Source: Luteibacter yeojuensis
GTDB taxonomy: Bacteria > Pseudomonadota > Gammaproteobacteria > Xanthomonadales > Rhodanobacteraceae
Length of the DNA stretch: 64,000 nucleotides
Direction of reading: 5' to 3'
NCBI RefSeq assembly: GCF_011742875.1
Contig: NZ_JAAQTL010000001.1
Span: forward strand, 372,001-436,000
The number at the start of each line of letters is the position of its first letter. Within the stretch, counting starts at the first letter, position 1. The notes under the pieces were generated by a model that did no database searches, was not told the DNA's origin, and saw only the letters and a program-made list of their open reading frames with translations. Positions 60,626-64,000 of the stretch are shown one piece after another. A program made the position numbers and the translations under genes.

Positions 60626-62707
60626 GTGAACGCACCCCCCGACGATCGCCTCGCACTGCTGGCCGAAAAGGCCGGGATCGACGTGCACTGGCGCGATGCG
60701 CTCGATCGTCCGCAGACGACGCCCGCGGATACGTTGCGCGCGGTGTTGCGGGCACTCGGCCTGCCGGCCGACTACGCGGACGAGGTCGAGGACAGCCTGC
60801 GGCGGATCGACGAGGAAGGCAGGGGCACCCGTCTGGCACGGATGCTGACCGCGGACGCGGGAACGCGCATCGAGGTTCCGCCGTCGCCGCGCGCGCGCGC
60901 GTGGACGATCGAGGCGGCCGACGCCACACGGGTGAGCGAAGGCAGCCTGCCTTCCGGCGAGAAAGGCATCGACGTCCCATCGCTGCCGGGCTACTACACG
61001 CTCTCGCTGGACGATGAACGAACGACCCTGGCGGTGGCACCGCCGCGAACGTTCGGCGTGCGCGACGTCCACAGCAATTGCCGTCGCCCCTGGGGCATGG
61101 CGGTCCAGATATCCGGATTGCGCCGGCCCGGCGACGGCGGCATCGGCGACTTCACCGCGCTGGAGATCTGCGCGAAAGCAGCGGCCGAGAAGGGTGCCGA
61201 CGCGCTGGCGATCAGCCCCTTGCACGCGCTGTTCGCCGCGGCGCCGGAGCGCTACAGCCCTTATGCGCCGTCGAGCCGGCTCTTCCTCAACGGCCTGTAC
61301 ATCGATCCGGCCCGGAGCAACGGCGAGCACACCGTGCGCGCGGTGATCGACTCGCACAACCTGCGCCAGGAACTCGCCGAGCTGGAATGGCTGGACCTGA
61401 TCGACTGGCCGCGCGCCGCGCGGGCACGCATGACCATCCTGCGCTCCATCTTCGAGGGCGCCTCCGCCGACATCGCCCATTCGGAACGCTTCATGGCCTT
61501 CCGTCGCGAGCAGGGCGAACCGCTGGAGCGTCACGCCCGCTTCGAGGCGCTGCATGCGGATTTCACGGCACATGGTCGAGCAGGCGGATGGCAGGGCTGG
61601 CCGTCGGCATTCCATGATCCGTCCGGCGCCGCGGTGGCGGCCTTCGCGCGCGAGCACTCGCGCGAGGTGGCCTTCCACGCGTGGCTGCAATGGCTGGCGA
61701 AGCAGGGGCTCGAGGGTGCGCAGAAAGCCGCCCGCGATGCCGGCATGGCCATCGGCCTGGTCGCCGACCTCGCCGTCGGCGCCGACTCGGGCGGCAGCCA
61801 TGCCTGGGCGCACCAGGCCGAGATGCTGACCGGCCTTTCCGTGGGCGCACCGCCGGATGCGCTGAACCGTCTCGGCCAGGACTGGGGCCTCACGACGTTC
61901 TCGCCGCGCGGCCTGCGCGACACGGGTTTCCGTGGCTTCATCGGCATGCTGCGTGCCGCGCTCGCCCATGCGGGCGGCGTGCGCATCGACCACGTGCTCG
62001 GCTTGAAGCGCCTGTGGATGGTCCCGCACGGCGCCGGTGCCACCGAAGGCGCCTACGTGCGCTATCCACTCGTCGACATGCTCCGGCTGATCGCGCTCGA
62101 GTCGCATCTCGAACGCGCCATCGTCATCGGCGAGGACCTGGGCACGATACCTTCCGATTTCCGCGACACGATCGCGGAGAAAGGCGTGCTCGGCATCCGC
62201 GTGCTCTGGTTCGAGCGGGCCGTCGACGGTGGATTCGTCACGCCGGACGCATGGTCGGACAAGGCCATGGCGACGACGAGTACACACGACGTGCCGACGG
62301 TCGCCGGATGGTGGAGCGGACGCGACGTCGAATGGCGGAAGCGCACCGGCCTCGACGATCCGGCCGTGGACGAGGTGGCGCAGCGCGAGCGCGACCGCGT
62401 GCAGCTGTGGCATGCGCTCTTCGCCTCCGGATCGGCATGGAACGAGGATTCGCCGCCGGCGCCGGACGATATCTCGCCTGTCGTGTGGGCGGCGGCGCAC
62501 CATGTCAGCCTGACCCCCGCGCCGCTGGCGATCTTCCCGGTCGAGGACATCCTCGGCCTGCACGAGCAACCGAACCTTCCCGGCCCGACGGACGCGGTGC
62601 ATCCCAACTGGCGCCGGCGCATGCCGGACACCTCGTCGCGGCTGTTCGACGGGCCGATCGCCCATGCCGTCTGCGCCACCATCGACCAGACGCGGAACCG
62701 CGGATGA
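60626..62707 (+). CDS. malQ: 4-alpha-glucanotransferase (amylomaltase)
   Basis: GH77 enzyme rearranging alpha-1,4 chains. 693 residues: an N-terminal beta-sandwich extension, then PWGMAVQISGLRRPGDGGIGDF, SPYAPSSRLFLNGLYID, nucleophile Asp455 in RIDHVLGLKRLW, and Glu503 in IGEDLGTIPSDFRD. Longer than amylomaltase of Thermus (about 500) because of the N-terminal ~150-residue module, as in E. coli MalQ. GTG start 4 bp after treZ stop. Supplies maltodextrins of suitable length for TreY. Confidence 0.94.
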   Translation: MNAPPDDRLALLAEKAGIDVHWRDALDRPQTTPADTLRAVLRALGLPADYADEVEDSLRRIDEEGRGTRLARMLTADAGTRIEVPPSPRARAWTIEAADATRVSEGSLPSGEKGIDVPSLPGYYTLSLDDERTTLAVAPPRTFGVRDVHSNCRRPWGMAVQISGLRRPGDGGIGDFTALEICAKAAAEKGADALAISPLHALFAAAPERYSPYAPSSRLFLNGLYIDPARSNGEHTVRAVIDSHNLRQELAELEWLDLIDWPRAARARMTILRSIFEGASADIAHSERFMAFRREQGEPLERHARFEALHADFTAHGRAGGWQGWPSAFHDPSGAAVAAFAREHSREVAFHAWLQWLAKQGLEGAQKAARDAGMAIGLVADLAVGADSGGSHAWAHQAEMLTGLSVGAPPDALNRLGQDWGLTTFSPRGLRDTGFRGFIGMLRAALAHAGGVRIDHVLGLKRLWMVPHGAGATEGAYVRYPLVDMLRLIALESHLERAIVIGEDLGTIPSDFRDTIAEKGVLGIRVLWFERAVDGGFVTPDAWSDKAMATTSTHDVPTVAGWWSGRDVEWRKRTGLDDPAVDEVAQRERDRVQLWHALFASGSAWNEDSPPAPDDISPVVWAAAHHVSLTPAPLAIFPVEDILGLHEQPNLPGPTDAVHPNWRRRMPDTSSRLFDGPIAHAVCATIDQTRNRG

Positions 62708-64000
62708 GTCCACCGCGTGCCCTGGCGCGCCTGCAGTTCCATGCGGGCTTCACCCTCGACGATGCCGTCGACGTCGTCGGCTATTACCACCACCTCGGCG
62801 TCAGTCATCTGTATGCCTCCCCGATCCTGCGCGCCCGCGCGGGATCCACGCACGGCTACGACGTGGTCGACTGCCACGAGGTGAATCCCGAGATCGGCGG
62901 CGAGGACGCCTTGCGCCGCCTCGTTGCCGCGCTGCGCGCGCATGGCATGGGACTGGTGCTCGACATCGTGCCGAACCACATGGGCGTCGGCGTCGAGAAC
63001 GCATGGTGGATGGACGTGCTCCGGCATGGACGCGAGAGCCGTTACGCGGGTTACTTCGACATCGAATGGCAGGCACCGGATCCGCTGCTGCGGAACCGCC
63101 TGCTGTTGCCGATCCTCGGTGCGGGTTACGCGGCGACGCTGCGCGAGGGCCACCTTCGCCTCGCCCGGCGACGCGATCGGTGGATGCTGCGCGTCTACGA
63201 CGACCACCTGCCGATTTCTCCCGCATCCGAAGCCGCGCTCGGGGACGATGCCGCGACCGTGCACGATCCGTCGACGGACGCGGGAAGGGCGGCGCTGCAC
63301 GCGCTCGTCGAGCGGCAGCACTATCGCCTGTCGTTCTGGAAGCTCGCCAGCGACATGGTCAACTATCGCCGCTTCTTCGACATCAACGAACTCGCCGGCC
63401 TGCGCATCGAGCGCACCGCGGTGTTCGAGGACACCCACAGGACCATCTTCCGGCTGTATGCCGAGGGGCTGATCGACGGCGTGCGCTGCGACCATGTCGA
63501 CGGCCTCGCCGATCCCCGCCGGTACTGCCGCCAGCTGCGCCACCGCCTGGACCGGCTACGCGTGCAGCGCCCAGCGCAAGCGCCGCGCGACACGGCTTAC
63601 CTGGTGGTGGAGAAGATCCTCGCGACCGACGAGTCGTTGCGGCTCGACTGGCGCACCGACGGCACCACCGGCTACGAATTCATGGACCAGGTGTCGGCCG
63701 TGCTGCACGACGCCGCCGGCGAGGGCCCGCTGACGGAACTGTGGCGTAACCTCACGGGCGAGGGTGCGGATTTCGCGACGCAGGCGGTGCGCGCGCGCAG
63801 GCAGATCCTGGTCGACAGCTTCGAGTCGGAGCTCGACCGCACCGCGCGCGCCCTGTTCGCCGCCGCGCGCGCCGATGTCGTCACGCGCGACGTATCGCTC
63901 GCCGCCATCCGCCGTGTCCTCGTGGAATTGCTGGTGCACTTTCCCGTGTACCGCACGTACGCGGGCGGCGCGGGGCGCGATGCGTACGACGACGCCGTGT
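62704..64000 (+). CDS. treY: Malto-oligosyltrehalose synthase (3' end outside window)
   Basis: Converts the reducing-end glucose of maltodextrin into a trehalosyl end. The frame is open from ATG 62704 (overlapping the malQ stop, ATGA) to the window edge, 432 codons; the full protein is usually about 750-900. Visible motifs: RLQFHAGFTLDDAV, SPILRARAGSTHGYDVVD, DIVPNHMGVGVENAWW, Asp263 in VRCDHVDGLADPRRY, and Glu303 in LVVEKILATDE, all TreY-specific GH13_26 features. Confidence 0.95.
   Translation, partial: MSPPRALARLQFHAGFTLDDAVDVVGYYHHLGVSHLYASPILRARAGSTHGYDVVDCHEVNPEIGGEDALRRLVAALRAHGMGLVLDIVPNHMGVGVENAWWMDVLRHGRESRYAGYFDIEWQAPDPLLRNRLLLPILGAGYAATLREGHLRLARRRDRWMLRVYDDHLPISPASEAALGDDAATVHDPSTDAGRAALHALVERQHYRLSFWKLASDMVNYRRFFDINELAGLRIERTAVFEDTHRTIFRLYAEGLIDGVRCDHVDGLADPRRYCRQLRHRLDRLRVQRPAQAPRDTAYLVVEKILATDESLRLDWRTDGTTGYEFMDQVSAVLHDAAGEGPLTELWRNLTGEGADFATQAVRARRQILVDSFESELDRTARALFAAARADVVTRDVSLAAIRRVLVELLVHFPVYRTYAGGAGRDAYDDAV

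Overview
The window is GC-rich, densely packed bacterial DNA with short intergenic gaps and many 4-bp ATGA/GTGA gene overlaps. Gene order prmB-aroC-(2-hydroxyacid dehydrogenase)-asd-fimV-truA-trpF-trpB-trpA-accD and the smc-zipA pair are typical of Xanthomonadales. Together with the repeat families and the large trehalose/alpha-glucan operon this suggests a Rhodanobacteraceae-like chromosome (Luteibacter/Dyella type). That placement is inferred from synteny and not from a marker gene.

Layout. (1) 1-3149, minus: an ABC importer of the 2-aminoethylphosphonate/Fe3+ type (permease cut by the window edge, ATPase, binding protein), divergent from a HisN-like phosphatase and a Tat-exported phospholipase C. 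(2) 6337-18460, plus: prmB, aroC, hydroxyacid dehydrogenase, asd, a small coiled-coil protein, fimV, aqpZ, truA, trpFBA, accD. (3) 18600-20274, minus: PAP2 phosphatase and GT4 glycosyltransferase. (4) 20481-26648: gltX, then a zinc-homeostasis block (zur, ZnuD-type TonB receptor, MerC-like protein, CDF exporter) with a Zur box between the divergent receptor and MerC genes, then ribosomal protein THX. (5) 26697-27474: non-coding, holding an inverted pair of a 126-bp repeat. (6) 27475-33929, minus: methyltransferase, odd lipoprotein-like helical protein, and the overlapping set GNAT-nitrilase/ClC/hutI, divergent from hutF. (7) 35422-37364: REP pair, an Asn-rich leader peptide with a terminator, then asnB. 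(8) 37468-46055: prfB (programmed frameshift), lysS, YciI, BolA, smc, zipA, paiB. (9) 46056-47988: no intact gene; two 464-bp inverted repeats flank an 829-bp core with transposase debris. (10) 47989-64000: glgE-treS/mak-glgB-glgX-treZ-malQ-treY, treY cut by the window edge.

How genes work together. The last operon encodes all three classical trehalose/alpha-glucan routes: TreS plus maltokinase feeding GlgE, GlgB branching, and GlgX debranching/MalQ/TreY/TreZ turning glucan into trehalose. HutI and HutF are consecutive-stage enzymes of histidine degradation on opposite strands. The zinc block couples sensor, receptor and exporter.

The most interesting element is the 5' region of asnB. It has a 22-residue reading frame with five Asn codons among eight residues, a perfect 11-bp terminator stem with a T-tract, and an alternative pairing that would block the terminator. 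This has the architecture of a ribosome-mediated attenuator responding to Asn-tRNA. Other items worth attention are a catalytically degenerate amylase-like domain fused to GlgE, the large inverted repeats, and the REP families.
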